This document shows, one piece after another, positions 9,275 to 18,928 of a DNA stretch of 64,000 nucleotides. Source of the DNA: Microbacterium sp. T32. Its GTDB lineage: Bacteria; Actinomycetota; Actinomycetes; Actinomycetales; Microbacteriaceae. How positions within the stretch are numbered: the stretch's first letter is position 1; each line of letters starts with the position of its first letter. Under the pieces are notes generated by a model that worked only from the letters and a program-made list of their open reading frames with translations, was not told the origin of the DNA and did no database searches. The DNA is taken from assembly GCF_001619615.1 (NCBI RefSeq), contig NZ_LQQP01000045.1, positions 1-64,000 on the forward strand, read 5' to 3'. The translations under genes and the position numbers were made by a program.

Positions 9275-10063
9275 TCACTCGTAGGCGAGTTCGCGGGCGA
9301 TGTCGCGTGGATCGCTGTCCTGGTCGTACGGGTGGTCCGCGGTGGCGAAGCGTGCGCGCAGGCGCGTGCCGAGCCGCATCTTCCAGAGCTTCCACGGCAC
9401 GCGTTCGAGTGGCGCGATGAGCGTCACCATCGGCAGGCGGGCAGCCCACTTGATCCGCACGTACCGGTGGCTCTCCGCGTATCCGCCTCCCAGCGACGTG
9501 AGGGGTTTCGCGTGGTGGACGATCTCGAGCGGCACGGCATATGACTTCCGCCCCTGCAGCCGACCCATCTGGACCAGATCGACCCCGTACAGGTGGAACC
9601 CGGGGAGTCCCAGGTCGACGAGGGACAGATCCCCCGCGCGGAGGATCAGGAGGCATTCGTCGAGACACTCCACGGGCGCGGGCGCGTCGATCTCCTCACC
9701 GACGACCTGGCCCCGATCGGTGCTCCACACCGTGCCGTGTGTCGCGTGCTCGGCATCCCTCCCGATCGCGCCCGCGACGGCCCACGTCGGATCGATCTCG
9801 GTCAGGCCAGAGAGAGCACGCGCGAGGCGTTCGAAGAAGCCCGTCGGAAAGTACACGTCCTGGTGTGCGTAGACGACGAAACCGTGGGCCCGCGAACGGA
9901 GCGCGTGCGCGATCACCTCGTTCGCGGAGCGGGCCCCGCGGACGACGTGCAGCTCGACGGCTCCCGAGACCATGTCGGGCGACGCGGCGAGGCAGCGGAG
10001 GAGGGTGCGCTCATCGTTGACGGGGGAGACGACGAGGAAGTCGGCGAGCTGTGGGTCGGGCAC
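9275..10063 (-). CDS. Glycosyltransferase, GT2-like (PF13712 type)
   Basis: 262 residues starting at a GTG. It resembles the GT2-like group in which a DXD-type motif sits in the phrase VVYAHQDVYFP (about residues 83-93), followed by a G(A)IGRD segment and GFHLYGVDL near 185. There are no transmembrane segments. It is the last gene of a minus-strand run (flippase, frameshifted GT4, this gene) with a 25-bp gap to the preceding stop. It probably adds one residue of the repeat unit; specificity is unknown. Confidence 0.75.
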   Translation of the reverse strand: MPDPQLADFLVVSPVNDERTLLRCLAASPDMVSGAVELHVVRGARSANEVIAHALRSRAHGFVVYAHQDVYFPTGFFERLARALSGLTEIDPTWAVAGAIGRDAEHATHGTVWSTDRGQVVGEEIDAPAPVECLDECLLILRAGDLSLVDLGLPGFHLYGVDLVQMGRLQGRKSYAVPLEIVHHAKPLTSLGGGYAESHRYVRIKWAARLPMVTLIAPLERVPWKLWKMRLGTRLRARFATADHPYDQDSDPRDIARELAYE

Positions 10064-10088
10064 GGGCGCTCCTGGGACGAGGGACGGA

Positions 10089-11335
10089 TTACGACGGGGA
10101 GGGGGCCGGGGGGTGCTCGCCGATCAGGCGGGCGAGCCGGTGGTGGAAGGTCTCGTCGGAGAACTCCTCTCGGGCCCAGATCTGCGCGGCCCGGGCGACG
10201 CGCGCGGCCCCCTCGGGATCGGCGGCCGCGGCCACGAGGCCCGCGGCGAGACCGGCCGCGTCGTCGGCCTGCCTCCAGATGAGTTCCGGACTGTCTGTGA
10301 TGCCTTCGACCCCCACGCTCGTCGAGACGACAGGGACCCCCACAGCATCGCGAGAACGGTCTTGAACTTCACTCCCGCGCCCTGGCGAACCGGGATCACC
10401 GCCGCATCCGCCCGTGCGTAGAACTCGTCGAGGCTCTCCCGGTATCCGGTGATCGAGACGGACGGGTCCATCGCGGCGGCCTCGGCCATGGTGGCGGTCG
10501 GGTCCGCCCCCGCGAGGATGAGACGCGCGTGCGGGTACACGTCGCGGACGGACGGCCAGATCTCGCTGCACAGCCATTCGGCCGCCCGCGCGTTGTCGGG
10601 ACGGCGGAACCATCCCACGTACAGCACGGTGAACGGCCGCGGACGTCCGTCCTCGAGTTCCGGCTCGCGGGGAGGGGCGTCGATGTCGGTCCCCGCGGCG
10701 AGGGGCGGCCGCAGCACCCGGACCTCCGCGGTGCCCGCCGCCAGGGCCGTGGCCGCGATGGCATCCTTCTCGCTGAAGACCACCGCGACGTCGACGGCCG
10801 CGATGGCGCGTCTCTCGGCGCGGCGGACCGCGAAGACCTTGAGCGAGCGGACGATCCGCGCCGCCGCACCGCCCGCGGCGGTGTCGCGCTGCCGTTGCAC
10901 CTGCTGGGTCATGACGTCGTAGAGCACCACCAGGCGGCGTGCGTGCGGGGGAGCGTGGCGGGTGACCACGCGGCGGAGATCAGCGGCCTGCGTCCAGTGG
11001 AATTCCACGAGCTCCGCGCCGGCCAGAGCGACGTGTGCGCGCGAGGAGCGAGCGAGCGCCCGACGCTCCGCGGCGCTCACCCGGGCGGGGGACAGCCTCC
11101 GCCGCAACCGTTCGAACGGACCGGGATGCTCGAGCGTCGGGTCGCCGTAGAGCACGACGTCGCCGTGGTGCCCTCCGCGCTCGACGGCTCGGCGGTTCTC
11201 CTCGGTGTCGGGGGCGATGAACGTCACCTCGTGCCCCAGTTCGTGGAGCGCACGCGCGTGCCGCAGCGCGTATTCTCCTCCGGCATGGGGGATGCCGTCG
11301 AAGGGCACGGTGCGCGTGACGCTGACGATTCGCAT
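10089..11335 (-). pseudogene. Family 4 glycosyltransferase disrupted by a frameshift
   Basis: The N-terminal two thirds read in one frame from ATG 11335 (MRIVSVTRTVPFDGIPHAGGE) through WFRRPDNARAAEWL and GAGVKFKTVLAMLWG. At 10337-10341, a run of five C on the + strand (five G in the message), the sense frame shifts: the expected continuation GVPVVSTSVGVEGI and the rest to the TAA at 10089-10091 lie in the next frame. One extra G would restore a normal protein of about 415 residues with the usual donor-site region. Codon use is normal on both sides, so the change is recent or an assembly or sequencing error. If real, the product loses the last part of its donor-binding domain and the gene is probably inactive. 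Confidence 0.8.
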
Positions 11336-11384
11336 GTTCTCCCCTGTTCCGCCCTCTCGAGGATGCGGCCTCGATGCCGCCGCC

Positions 11385-12842
11385 TCATCCGACGGCGACG
11401 CCCCGGGCGCGGATGAAGGAGGCCAGGACCGCCACGTCCGGACGGGCGATCACGGCGCACGCCACGGCTGCGGTCGTGATCCAGATCGCCACGAGAGCGG
11501 CGAGACGCGGAAGGGGATCCCACGCGGCTCCGACCGTCACATCGACGGTCGTCGTCGCCGCCCACGCGATCAGGAAGACGGCGACGCTGCGCCCCGCCGA
11601 GCGCGCCAGGAGGATGCCCGAGACTCCGGCGCGAGGCAGGAAGACGAAGGTCGACGCGAGCCACACCACGAGGTGGCCGACGCTGATCCCGACCGCCACC
11701 CACCCGGGCCCACTGCTCGCCCAGAGGATCGCGAGGACGATCATCGTCGTCCGGCCGATCGCCTCGGCCCCTAGCAGGAGACCGGGGCGTCCTTCGGCGA
11801 CGAACGCCCAGTACCCGACGTAGCCGATGGTCTGGAAGACCGCGCCGACCGCCAGGATCGGGACGAACGCCGCGGCGGGTTCCCACTGCGCACCCAACAC
11901 GACGTGGATCGCGGGGGCGGCGACCGCCGTCAGCAGGCTCACGTAGCCGAGGACCGGGTAGCACAGCAGGGTCTGGAACCGGCGGAGACGGCGCTGGACC
12001 TCGACGGTATCGCCGGCGACGGCGAGCGAGGGGATGACGATGCGGGTCAGCGGATTGGCGAGCTGATCGAGAGGCAGATTCACCAGTTGATTCGCCCGGC
12101 TGAAGAGGCCCAGTACCGACGACCCCGAGACGGCCCCTACGGCCATCGTGCCGATGTTGGCCGAGGCGTAGTTGAGCAGATGCACGGCGAAGGTGTTCCC
12201 GCCGAACGACAACAGCGAGCGGATCGGCACACCGCGTCGAGGCAGCCGTGGTGCCCAGTGCGCGCACGCGACGGACGCGGCGAGGGTGATCGCGGCCGCG
12301 ACCGTCCCTTGCAGAGAGAGTCCGACGACGCCCCACCCGCTCAGCGCCAGCACCGCCGCGACCACGAGTCCGAGTGCGTCGCCGACGAACTCCACGACGG
12401 CGAGCGTCCCCCAGCGCCCTCCCCGGTTGAGTTCGACGCGGTACTGCACGCTCGCCGAGCGGAGCGCGAAAGCGGGAGCGAGCAGCGCCATGACCAGGAC
12501 GAGCCGGGGGTCGCCGTAAGCGACGCTCAGTGGGAAGGCCGCGACGACGATCACGGCGGTGGCGACGACGCCGACGAGGGTGTTGATCCAGAAGAGCAGG
12601 TCGCGCTGATCGGCCGAGAGGGTCGGCGCCCGCAGCGCCGCAAGGCTCAGACCGAGATCGCCGAGGACCGCGGCGAAGCCCGACAGTGCGAGGCCGAGCG
12701 AGACGAGGCCGAAGTCGGCGGGGTCGATGAGTCGGGCCAGCAGGATGATGCCGCCGACCTGCACGGCGTACTTCCCCCACTGCGCGCCGAGCAGAGCGAG
12801 GGCGCCGCGTCGCCTGGGGGTCGTCGATCCGAGGGTGGACAA
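11385..12842 (-). CDS. Polysaccharide flippase (Wzx/WzxC-like, MOP superfamily)
   Basis: 485 residues, almost entirely hydrophobic, with about 12-14 predicted membrane helices. The opening GAQWGKYAVQVGGIILLARLIDPADFGLVSLGLA is typical of the PST/WzxC flippases that move lipid-linked repeat units across the membrane. The start is a TTG at 12842, supported by GAGGAG 7 nt upstream; this fixes the N-terminus although TTG is uncommon. It heads the minus-strand run with the frameshifted GT4 (49-bp gap). Only 32 bp separate its start from that of the divergent polymerase gene, so the two promoters must interleave. Confidence 0.85.
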   Translation of the reverse strand: MSTLGSTTPRRRGALALLGAQWGKYAVQVGGIILLARLIDPADFGLVSLGLALSGFAAVLGDLGLSLAALRAPTLSADQRDLLFWINTLVGVVATAVIVVAAFPLSVAYGDPRLVLVMALLAPAFALRSASVQYRVELNRGGRWGTLAVVEFVGDALGLVVAAVLALSGWGVVGLSLQGTVAAAITLAASVACAHWAPRLPRRGVPIRSLLSFGGNTFAVHLLNYASANIGTMAVGAVSGSSVLGLFSRANQLVNLPLDQLANPLTRIVIPSLAVAGDTVEVQRRLRRFQTLLCYPVLGYVSLLTAVAAPAIHVVLGAQWEPAAAFVPILAVGAVFQTIGYVGYWAFVAEGRPGLLLGAEAIGRTTMIVLAILWASSGPGWVAVGISVGHLVVWLASTFVFLPRAGVSGILLARSAGRSVAVFLIAWAATTTVDVTVGAAWDPLPRLAALVAIWITTAAVACAVIARPDVAVLASFIRARGVAVG

Positions 12843-12861
12843 GCGCGTACTCCTCGCTCTG

Positions 12862-12867
12862 TAGCGT
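12862..12867 (+). promoter_or_regulatory. Candidate -10 box of a leaderless gene
   Basis: TAGCGT ends 7 nt before ATG 12875. It lies inside the 32-bp divergent gap, immediately behind the flippase ribosome-binding site (on the other strand). Confidence 0.45.
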
Positions 12868-12874
12868 CTGGGCG

Positions 12875-14197
12875 ATGAGCACGCTAACGACTTCCCGCGC
12901 GCGTCCGGACAGCCGCCGCGACAGACGGCGGGGGTTAGTGCGTGACGCGAGGTGGCGCCGCTCGGCCGTGCTGCTCCTGGCCCTCGCCTCGCTCGCGGAA
13001 CCGGTCGTGGAAATGCTCACGACCGACCGTGCGCATTACGTCGAAGGCGCCGTGACCGCGCCACGTCCGCTCGTCGAAGCGACCACGGGGCTGTCCAACG
13101 CCCTGATCCCTCTCGTGGCGGTGAGCGTATTGCTCGCTGCTCTTCTCTGGTCGCGTGTGGACGGCGTCGCGCTCCTGCTCGTGAGCCTGCCGTCGCTGGT
13201 GATGACGGCCAATGAGTTCGTGCACGGTCGAACCGTAGGTCCCTCGCTCCTGCTGCCGGCGTTCGCCGGGGTGCTTCTCGTGACCGCGCGGGTGAAATTC
13301 GAGGATCTGAGGCTGCTGGGCCACCTCGGTGCCGTCGTGGCCGTGGGATCGATGCTGGGGTGGCTCGTCGCCCCCGCGATGGTTCTCATGTCCGCCGGTC
13401 TCGCGCACGCCGAGAAGTCGGTCACGGGAGCACCGCTCCTCGCGGGGATCTTCTCCCATTCCAATCTCCTCGGCCTGTTCCTGACCGCCTCCCTCCCCTT
13501 CGCCTTCCTCGAACGGCGCTTTCTGCTGCGTTGGGGGATGGCCCTGTCGATCGCTGCGGCGCTGGTGCTGACGTCCTCGCGTACCGCCCTGTTCGGTGCG
13601 GGGGTCGTGCTCGGCGTGATCCTCGTGGGCTGGCTCCTGCCGCGCCTCGCTTTCCGCGTCGTGATGGCGGGGGGACTCGTCGCTCTGGCGATCGCGCTCG
13701 TCCAGGTTCCCTTCACGGAAACCGATCCGTCCGCATACACGGAGCGCGGCGGGATCTGGATGTACAACATCGGCCTGCTCCCGGGGCACTGGCTCACCGG
13801 GCGGGGTGCGTGGTACTACTCCGACAATTACGCGCAGTTCGAGGCCGCGTTGTCGAGCGCGGCCAGCCACGCGCACAACAGCCTCTTGACCCTTCGCGTG
13901 ATGGGTGGTCTCGTCCTCATCGGCGCCGTGCTCGTCCTGCTCCTGTGCGTGTGGCGCGGAATCGACGGCATGGAGGATCGACGGCACATGTTCGTCGCCG
14001 GAGCATTCCTCCTCGGGCTGCTGGCCCTCGGCGTGACGGAGACGACGATGCGGTTCGCCGCCTGGGGGCCTCTGTCGGCCTGCTTCCTCGTCCCGTTGTT
14101 CGTCCTGGTGTCGGAGTGGCGCGCACGTGTGGCGGGCGGTCGAACGGCGAGCGCCGGCCCCGTCGCCACGTCAGCCCTTGCGGAGCAGCCAGCCTGA
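12875..14197 (+). CDS. O-antigen ligase/polymerase-like membrane protein (Wzy/WaaL family)
   Basis: 440 residues with about 10-12 hydrophobic helices, starting after a short Arg-rich cytoplasmic N-terminus. The large outer loop before the final helices contains RGGIWMYNIGLLPGHWLTGRG and the family-typical HAHNSLL, where the His-Asn segment is characteristic of WzyC-domain proteins. These proteins polymerise or ligate glycan repeat units on the outer face of the membrane. The next gene on the other strand ends 27 bp inside this one (tail-to-tail overlap). ATG 12875 is supported by a TAGCGT box 7 nt upstream; a GTG at 12938 with a G-rich upstream is a possible alternative. Confidence 0.82.
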   Translation: MSTLTTSRARPDSRRDRRRGLVRDARWRRSAVLLLALASLAEPVVEMLTTDRAHYVEGAVTAPRPLVEATTGLSNALIPLVAVSVLLAALLWSRVDGVALLLVSLPSLVMTANEFVHGRTVGPSLLLPAFAGVLLVTARVKFEDLRLLGHLGAVVAVGSMLGWLVAPAMVLMSAGLAHAEKSVTGAPLLAGIFSHSNLLGLFLTASLPFAFLERRFLLRWGMALSIAAALVLTSSRTALFGAGVVLGVILVGWLLPRLAFRVVMAGGLVALAIALVQVPFTETDPSAYTERGGIWMYNIGLLPGHWLTGRGAWYYSDNYAQFEAALSSAASHAHNSLLTLRVMGGLVLIGAVLVLLLCVWRGIDGMEDRRHMFVAGAFLLGLLALGVTETTMRFAAWGPLSACFLVPLFVLVSEWRARVAGGRTASAGPVATSALAEQPA

Positions 14198-15334
14198 GAG
14201 GAACGGGACGAGTCCGCGCCGCAGACGGCGAAGCCGTGCCGCGAGGGGGCGGTCGGTCTCCTCGCCGGCTCGGCGAGCCGATTCCCTGGCGACATCCGGT
14301 GCGGGCCAGACCAAGCGGAGAGCGACACGGAATCTGTCCGCGAGGTCGAGCTCACGCAGCGCGGCGGCGTACGCGCGCACCCGGTCGGGCTGAGCGCGCC
14401 AGAACCAATCCCGGGGGACGCCGTCGTCGACGAGAGTGACGCCCGGCCGACAGACGTCGAGCTCGTGGCGGAGTGCGGGGACGGCCCCCAGTCGTCGACA
14501 GGCCGTGACGGGGTCCGGCAGGCGCTGGAGCAGGTCGATCGCCACCCGTGACGGCGAGTCGGCCTCTCGAGGGCGTCCGATCTCGGGTCGTGCCGCGTGG
14601 AGCGCGGCGATCACGGCGTGCGACGTCCGCGAAGGGACGAGGACGGGAATCCCGGCCATGCGCACCGCGACCGTGTCGGCGACGACGAGTTCGAAGGCCG
14701 ACTCGTCGTCGAACGTCATGCCTGGCATCCGTCGGTGGACGTCGATCTGGCAGCCCCACCCCGTCGGGGAGAGAGTCGCGGAGTGCCCGATCGGTGTGCC
14801 CCACCAAGGGTCGGGTTCTCGCTGCCATCCGCACTCCTGCAAAGCCTCGATGAGCTCCACCCACCGTCGCGGGTCGCACCACACGTCGACATCACCGGAG
14901 TGCTCGCGATCGCGAAGGCCCTGATCGTGCAGGGTCGGGCCTTTGATGAAGACGCACCGGATGCCGCGCTCCTCCGCCACGCGAGCGACGAGGGCCCACA
15001 CGAGTTCGTGCAGAGGCGAACTCAGGTGGGGCGGTTCCAGGGTCCTCACGGCCGACGGGTGGTGCACGCCGAGAGCGACCAGGCCCGAAGCCGCGAGCTG
15101 TCGAGCGATGACGGCCTGCTCCGGGCTCAGGTCTCCGGTGGGGACGGGCATTGGGCCGGCGAGCCGTCGCCACACCTCCGCGCCGTCGCCCAGGAGTCCG
15201 AGGGGTTCGCTGCGATCGGTGGGCAGGACGATCACCGAAACGGGGGGGTCGAAGCCTTCCGTGTGACCCGTATCGAGCGCGGCCGTCGCGACCGCCATCC
15301 ATCCCGCCGCGGGCGAGGGCTCAGAGGAGCTCAT
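14171..15334 (-). CDS. Nucleotidyltransferase-fold protein (NTP_transf_5-like)
   Basis: 387 residues resembling the uncharacterised nucleotidyltransferase family PF14907 that recurs in polysaccharide clusters. The catalytic-type segment is FIKGPTLHDQGL followed by SGDVDVWCDP (DXD metal-binding pair), with the substrate-side EIDVH-like sequence CQIDVHRRMPG about 45 residues later. There is no membrane helix. ATG 15334 overlaps the preceding glycosyltransferase by 14 bp with no clear ribosome-binding site, which suggests translational coupling. It is the last gene of the three-gene minus-strand run from 17422. The reaction is unknown; modification of the glycan or of a transferase is possible. 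Confidence 0.7.
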   Translation of the reverse strand: MSSSEPSPAAGWMAVATAALDTGHTEGFDPPVSVIVLPTDRSEPLGLLGDGAEVWRRLAGPMPVPTGDLSPEQAVIARQLAASGLVALGVHHPSAVRTLEPPHLSSPLHELVWALVARVAEERGIRCVFIKGPTLHDQGLRDREHSGDVDVWCDPRRWVELIEALQECGWQREPDPWWGTPIGHSATLSPTGWGCQIDVHRRMPGMTFDDESAFELVVADTVAVRMAGIPVLVPSRTSHAVIAALHAARPEIGRPREADSPSRVAIDLLQRLPDPVTACRRLGAVPALRHELDVCRPGVTLVDDGVPRDWFWRAQPDRVRAYAAALRELDLADRFRVALRLVWPAPDVARESARRAGEETDRPLAARLRRLRRGLVPFLSGWLLRKG

Positions 15335-16214
15335 AGGGCGGGAGGGAGGGTTCGCGACCGGAGACGACCGCCCGCGCGGCGCGGACGATCCCGAGAAGGT
15401 GGGCGCGCGGCGGAGCGGAGGCGAACACGACGAGGGGAAGACGCACGATGAGGGCGGCCACCACGATGGCGCCGGCGAGACGGCCCGGGGTGCCGAGGAC
15501 CTCCAGGTACCTCCTCGCCGAGAAGGCGACGGCCGGAAGGACCCGGGCGATGTGGTGGGAGGTGGTCGTGGATTTCTCGTGAGAGATGCCGACGTCGATC
15601 GAGACGGGTTCTGCTCCTCCCCGAGCCCGGTGGTTCCGGACGAACAATGCATCCTCGAAGCAGAAGATCAAACGCGCGTCGAGGCCGCCCGCCCGTGTCC
15701 AGGCGTCACGGTGGATGGCCACCGCGCTGAAGGACTTGTAGCCGAGCCGTGCGCGGGGGCGGACACGAACCCGCCGAGCGAAGCGCACGCCCAGGGCTTC
15801 GAGCAGCGAGACGGAGACGAAGACGCCCCACCGGCCGGGGAGGGGGCGCATCGGCTCCGGGTCGAAGTAGAGGAGGTCGGCCGGATTGTCGCGGCGGTCG
15901 GCTGCCCCGGCGATGGCGCTCCGCAGGTGCGCGGCCACCCCATCGCCCAGGATCAGATCGTCGTTCAAGAGGACGACCCAGTCCCACTCGTCCACGGCGG
16001 CGAGTGCGGCGAGGATGCTCCGGGCGAAGCCCGGGTTGGCGCCCGTGTCGATCACGGGTGCGTCCAACTCGGTCGCGGCCGCGGCGACGGATGCGGCGTT
16101 GGCGACGATCCGCACGTCGATGCCCTCCCGACGCAAGGCGCGAAGCCAGGGCGAGGCTGCCACGACCCGCGATCGGCTGATCGTGGGGACGAGAGCCAGG
16201 ACGCGGGGAGTCAT
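15321..16214 (-). CDS. Family 2-type glycosyltransferase
   Basis: 297 residues. GT-A features: VLALVPTISRSRVV at the N-terminus, the acceptor-loop phrase GANPGFARS and the metal-binding LLNDDLIL near residue 85, then RAGGLDARLIFCFEDALFVRN where the ED pair matches the catalytic region of GT2 enzymes. A hydrophobic stretch near residue 245 may attach it to the membrane. ATG 16214 overlaps the upstream stop in an ATGA. It probably adds one sugar to the cluster's repeat unit. Confidence 0.8.
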   Translation of the reverse strand: MTPRVLALVPTISRSRVVAASPWLRALRREGIDVRIVANAASVAAAATELDAPVIDTGANPGFARSILAALAAVDEWDWVVLLNDDLILGDGVAAHLRSAIAGAADRRDNPADLLYFDPEPMRPLPGRWGVFVSVSLLEALGVRFARRVRVRPRARLGYKSFSAVAIHRDAWTRAGGLDARLIFCFEDALFVRNHRARGGAEPVSIDVGISHEKSTTTSHHIARVLPAVAFSARRYLEVLGTPGRLAGAIVVAALIVRLPLVVFASAPPRAHLLGIVRAARAVVSGREPSLPPYELL

Positions 16215-17422
16215 CGCAGGCCCGGTACGTGTCGGTAGAGGTCGAGGTGCTGCTCGACGACGGCCGACCAGGCCCAGCGGGGATGCACGTGCTCACGTGC
16301 CCGATCGCGGAGGGCGTCCAGATCGGGATCGTCGAGGACCCGGACGATGGCGTCGGCGATATCGGTCGGTGCGGCGCTGCGCGCGACCAGCGCGGGGGAG
16401 AGTCCGTCGACGACCTCGGGGTTGGCGCCGATGGGAGTGACGACCGCGACCGTCCCGCACGCGAGGGCTTCGGCCGTGGACAGCCCGAAGCCTTCCAGCG
16501 CGGTGGTCGGGGTGATGGCGAGATCGGCCTCCCGGTACCGTTCGCGCAGTTCTTCCTCGGGGATGCGGCCGAGCAGTTCGATCCGCGAGCCGAGACCGAG
16601 ATCCGCGATGCGCTGGGCGAGTGCTTCGCCGAGGGGACCGGAGCCGGCGATGTGCAAACGGGCACCGGGGATTCGCGAGAGCACCGACGGCATGGCATCC
16701 ACGAGAGCGTCGACTCCGGTGCGCTCGACGAGCCGTCGGGCGGTGAACAGGACGGGGGAGAGACGGTCGAGGCGGTGAGCTGGGGCGTCGCCGTCGGGGC
16801 GGAACCACTCCGTGTCGAGTCCGCCCGGTATCTGCACGACGCGCTCGCCGGTGCGGCGGTCGAGCGTCGCGACCTCCGACCGGACGAACGCGCTCAGCGT
16901 TACGACCGTGTGGGCGCGGCGCAGGACGTGGCGCTCGGCGCGGCGGAGGCCGCCGACGGCCGCGCGCCGGAACGGGGCCGGGAGTGCGTAGGAGCCGCGG
17001 CGCTCGGAGAGCAACTCGCGATACACGGGCGCGTGGCAGGTGTAGACGTAAGGCGATCGAGACAGGGCCGGCTCGATCATCGGAACGGGGAAGTGCCCGT
17101 GCAGGAGGACGCGCCGGGTTCCCCCGTCGCGCACCGCCCGCGCGATGCGATCCCGCACGCCGCGGACGATGTCCAGTGGATAGCGCACGGCGAAGAGCGG
17201 GTCCGTCTTGCGGGGTGGGTCGAATCGGCGGATCAGGACGCCGTCGGCTCCGCGTTCCTCATCCGGCTGCTCCGGAGCCGTCCGCTTGGCGATCACCGTC
17301 ACGCTCGCCTCGGCGGCGACGAGGCCCGCGGAGAGCTCGCGGACGTACCGCTCCAGACCGCCGAGCTTGTCGGGTGCCACGGCGTTCGTGACCATGATCA
17401 CGTGGGGCGGGGTCCCGTTCAC
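16211..17422 (-). CDS. Family 4 glycosyltransferase
   Basis: 403 residues, a complete GT-B enzyme. The N-terminal domain has DKLGGLERYVRELSAGL and VLLHGHFPVPMIE; the C-terminal domain has LFTARRLVERTGVDALVDA, HIAGSGPLGEAL and the donor-phosphate motif EGFGLSTAEALACG (E-x7-E). The start is the GTG at 17422, behind GAGAGGGG with a 6-nt gap; longer upstream reading is open but lacks such a site. It leads the three-gene run with the GT2 and nucleotidyltransferase-fold genes (ATGA and 14-bp overlaps). The 208 bp upstream hold no promoter I can support. Confidence 0.87.
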   Translation of the reverse strand: MNGTPPHVIMVTNAVAPDKLGGLERYVRELSAGLVAAEASVTVIAKRTAPEQPDEERGADGVLIRRFDPPRKTDPLFAVRYPLDIVRGVRDRIARAVRDGGTRRVLLHGHFPVPMIEPALSRSPYVYTCHAPVYRELLSERRGSYALPAPFRRAAVGGLRRAERHVLRRAHTVVTLSAFVRSEVATLDRRTGERVVQIPGGLDTEWFRPDGDAPAHRLDRLSPVLFTARRLVERTGVDALVDAMPSVLSRIPGARLHIAGSGPLGEALAQRIADLGLGSRIELLGRIPEEELRERYREADLAITPTTALEGFGLSTAEALACGTVAVVTPIGANPEVVDGLSPALVARSAAPTDIADAIVRVLDDPDLDALRDRAREHVHPRWAWSAVVEQHLDLYRHVPGLR

Positions 17423-17630
17423 CGGTGGCCCCTCTCGACGACGAGCGCGGCCGCGCACGGCGGGACGAGGCGGGGGCAGGACGGGACTCGTATCGCGTCG
17501 GTCATCGGATCGACTATCCCGCGCGGATCCGCAGTCACGACCCGTGTGTGCGCTCAGGAACGGCCTAGGCGGCGCTAGTTCGCCCGACGATTCACCCCTG
17601 GGACACTCGGGCTCCGTCGTGCTATCGGTG

Positions 17631-18884
17631 TCACAACCCGAGAGTGCGCCGCAGGTACGCGTTGCGGAAGACCCCGCGGGGGTCGGCCTCCCGCGCCGCG
17701 GCGAGGAAGTCATCGGCGTGGGGGAGGGTCGCGCGGATCGTCCCGCCGGGCATCGTGAACGCCTTGCCCCAGTGCGGGCGGGCGTCGAAGGGGGCCAGTG
17801 CGGCCTCGATCGTCGGTAGCACCGCGGCCACCCCGGCGTTGTCGTTGCGCCACGTGAAGTGGATCGCCAGCACGTCCCGCCGGTACGCCGGGCTCAGCCA
17901 CAGGTCGTCGGCCGCGACGGTCCGCAGCTCCGTCACGAGTAGGACGGGATCGATCGTGGATGCCACGGCCCGCACCGCCGCGAGCGCCTCGGCCGCGGCA
18001 TCCAGGGGGACGAAGTACTCGGACTGGATCTCGTCGCCGTCGCTCGGGAGGGCCTCGGCGCGGAAGTGCGGGAGGCGCGTGTGCCACGGGCCGGGGGTGC
18101 CTCGCTCGGTGGTGTTGCCGACCGTGCGGATGCGTCCGAGGTGCAGGTCGTCGCCGATCGGACGGCCGCCCAGGTCGGTCACGTAGCCCGGTTCGACATC
18201 GGCATCCGTCGTCTTGATCCACACGAGGTCGTGCGCGGGGTCGCCCCACGTCGTGAAGACGCTGACGCTGCGCGCACTGGCGAAGAGGCGCCGCGGGTCG
18301 GCGACGATGTCGTCCCACGCGACACCCGTGTACGCCTCGGCGGTCACGGTGTAGGTCGGGACGGTGTGCAGTTCCACGGCCGTAACGACCCCGAAGGCGC
18401 CGAGGCCGAGCGCGGCCGCCGGGAACCACGGGTGCTCGGCGTGGACGAGGTGGCGGTCGCCGTCGGCATCCATGATCTCCAGGGCCGTGACGGCGCTCGA
18501 GAGGTTGCCGTTCGCGGTGCCGGAGCCGTGCGTGCCGGTCGCGGCGGCGCCGGCGACGGAGATGTGGGGGAGCGAGCCGAGGTTGTGGAGGGCGCGTCCC
18601 TCGGCCTCGAGCACGGGCGCGAGCCGCGCGAACGTGACCAGCCCCTCGACGCGGACGCGGTCGCCGTCGACCTCGATCGCCACGGGCATGTTCTCGAGCG
18701 ACAGCAGCGCCCCGTCGGTGTCGCCGACGTCGTTGAACGTGTGCCGGGTCGCCTGCACGCGGAGCGACTCCGCCCCCGTGATTGCGGCCGCGAGCTCGTC
18801 GAGGTCGGCGGGCAGCAGGGTCTCGGCGGCGCGGTAGCGGTGGTTCCCGGACCAGTTCGTGCCGGAGGGACGGGTGTGGGTCAT
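17631..18884 (-). CDS. aldO: Alditol oxidase (FAD, VAO family)
   Basis: 417 residues, the same length as Streptomyces AldO (418) and clearly alike along the whole chain. AldO oxidises xylitol, sorbitol and other polyols at C1 with oxygen, giving the aldose and hydrogen peroxide. His48 in ATRHTFND corresponds to the histidine that carries FAD covalently. LPHISVAGAAATGTHGSG is the FAD diphosphate loop. Active-site groups match VTELRTVAADDLWLSP and HWGKAF. ATG 18884 is chosen over ATG 18893 because it leaves an 8-nt gap to AGGA. It lies close to xylA/xylB and a glutathione peroxidase, fitting polyol to aldose conversion with peroxide removal nearby; that link is inference. Confidence 0.9.
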   Translation of the reverse strand: MTHTRPSGTNWSGNHRYRAAETLLPADLDELAAAITGAESLRVQATRHTFNDVGDTDGALLSLENMPVAIEVDGDRVRVEGLVTFARLAPVLEAEGRALHNLGSLPHISVAGAAATGTHGSGTANGNLSSAVTALEIMDADGDRHLVHAEHPWFPAAALGLGAFGVVTAVELHTVPTYTVTAEAYTGVAWDDIVADPRRLFASARSVSVFTTWGDPAHDLVWIKTTDADVEPGYVTDLGGRPIGDDLHLGRIRTVGNTTERGTPGPWHTRLPHFRAEALPSDGDEIQSEYFVPLDAAAEALAAVRAVASTIDPVLLVTELRTVAADDLWLSPAYRRDVLAIHFTWRNDNAGVAAVLPTIEAALAPFDARPHWGKAFTMPGGTIRATLPHADDFLAAAREADPRGVFRNAYLRRTLGL

Positions 18885-18928
18885 GGGGTCCATCCTGCCC
18901 CGCGCGGGTCGCGGCGGGGCCGTCGGGA

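Noticed and set aside
14171..15652. Extended N-terminus of the nucleotidyltransferase-fold protein
   Set aside because: The added codons lie over the end of the preceding glycosyltransferase and read as Ser/Pro/Arg low complexity; ATG 15334 begins the conserved part.
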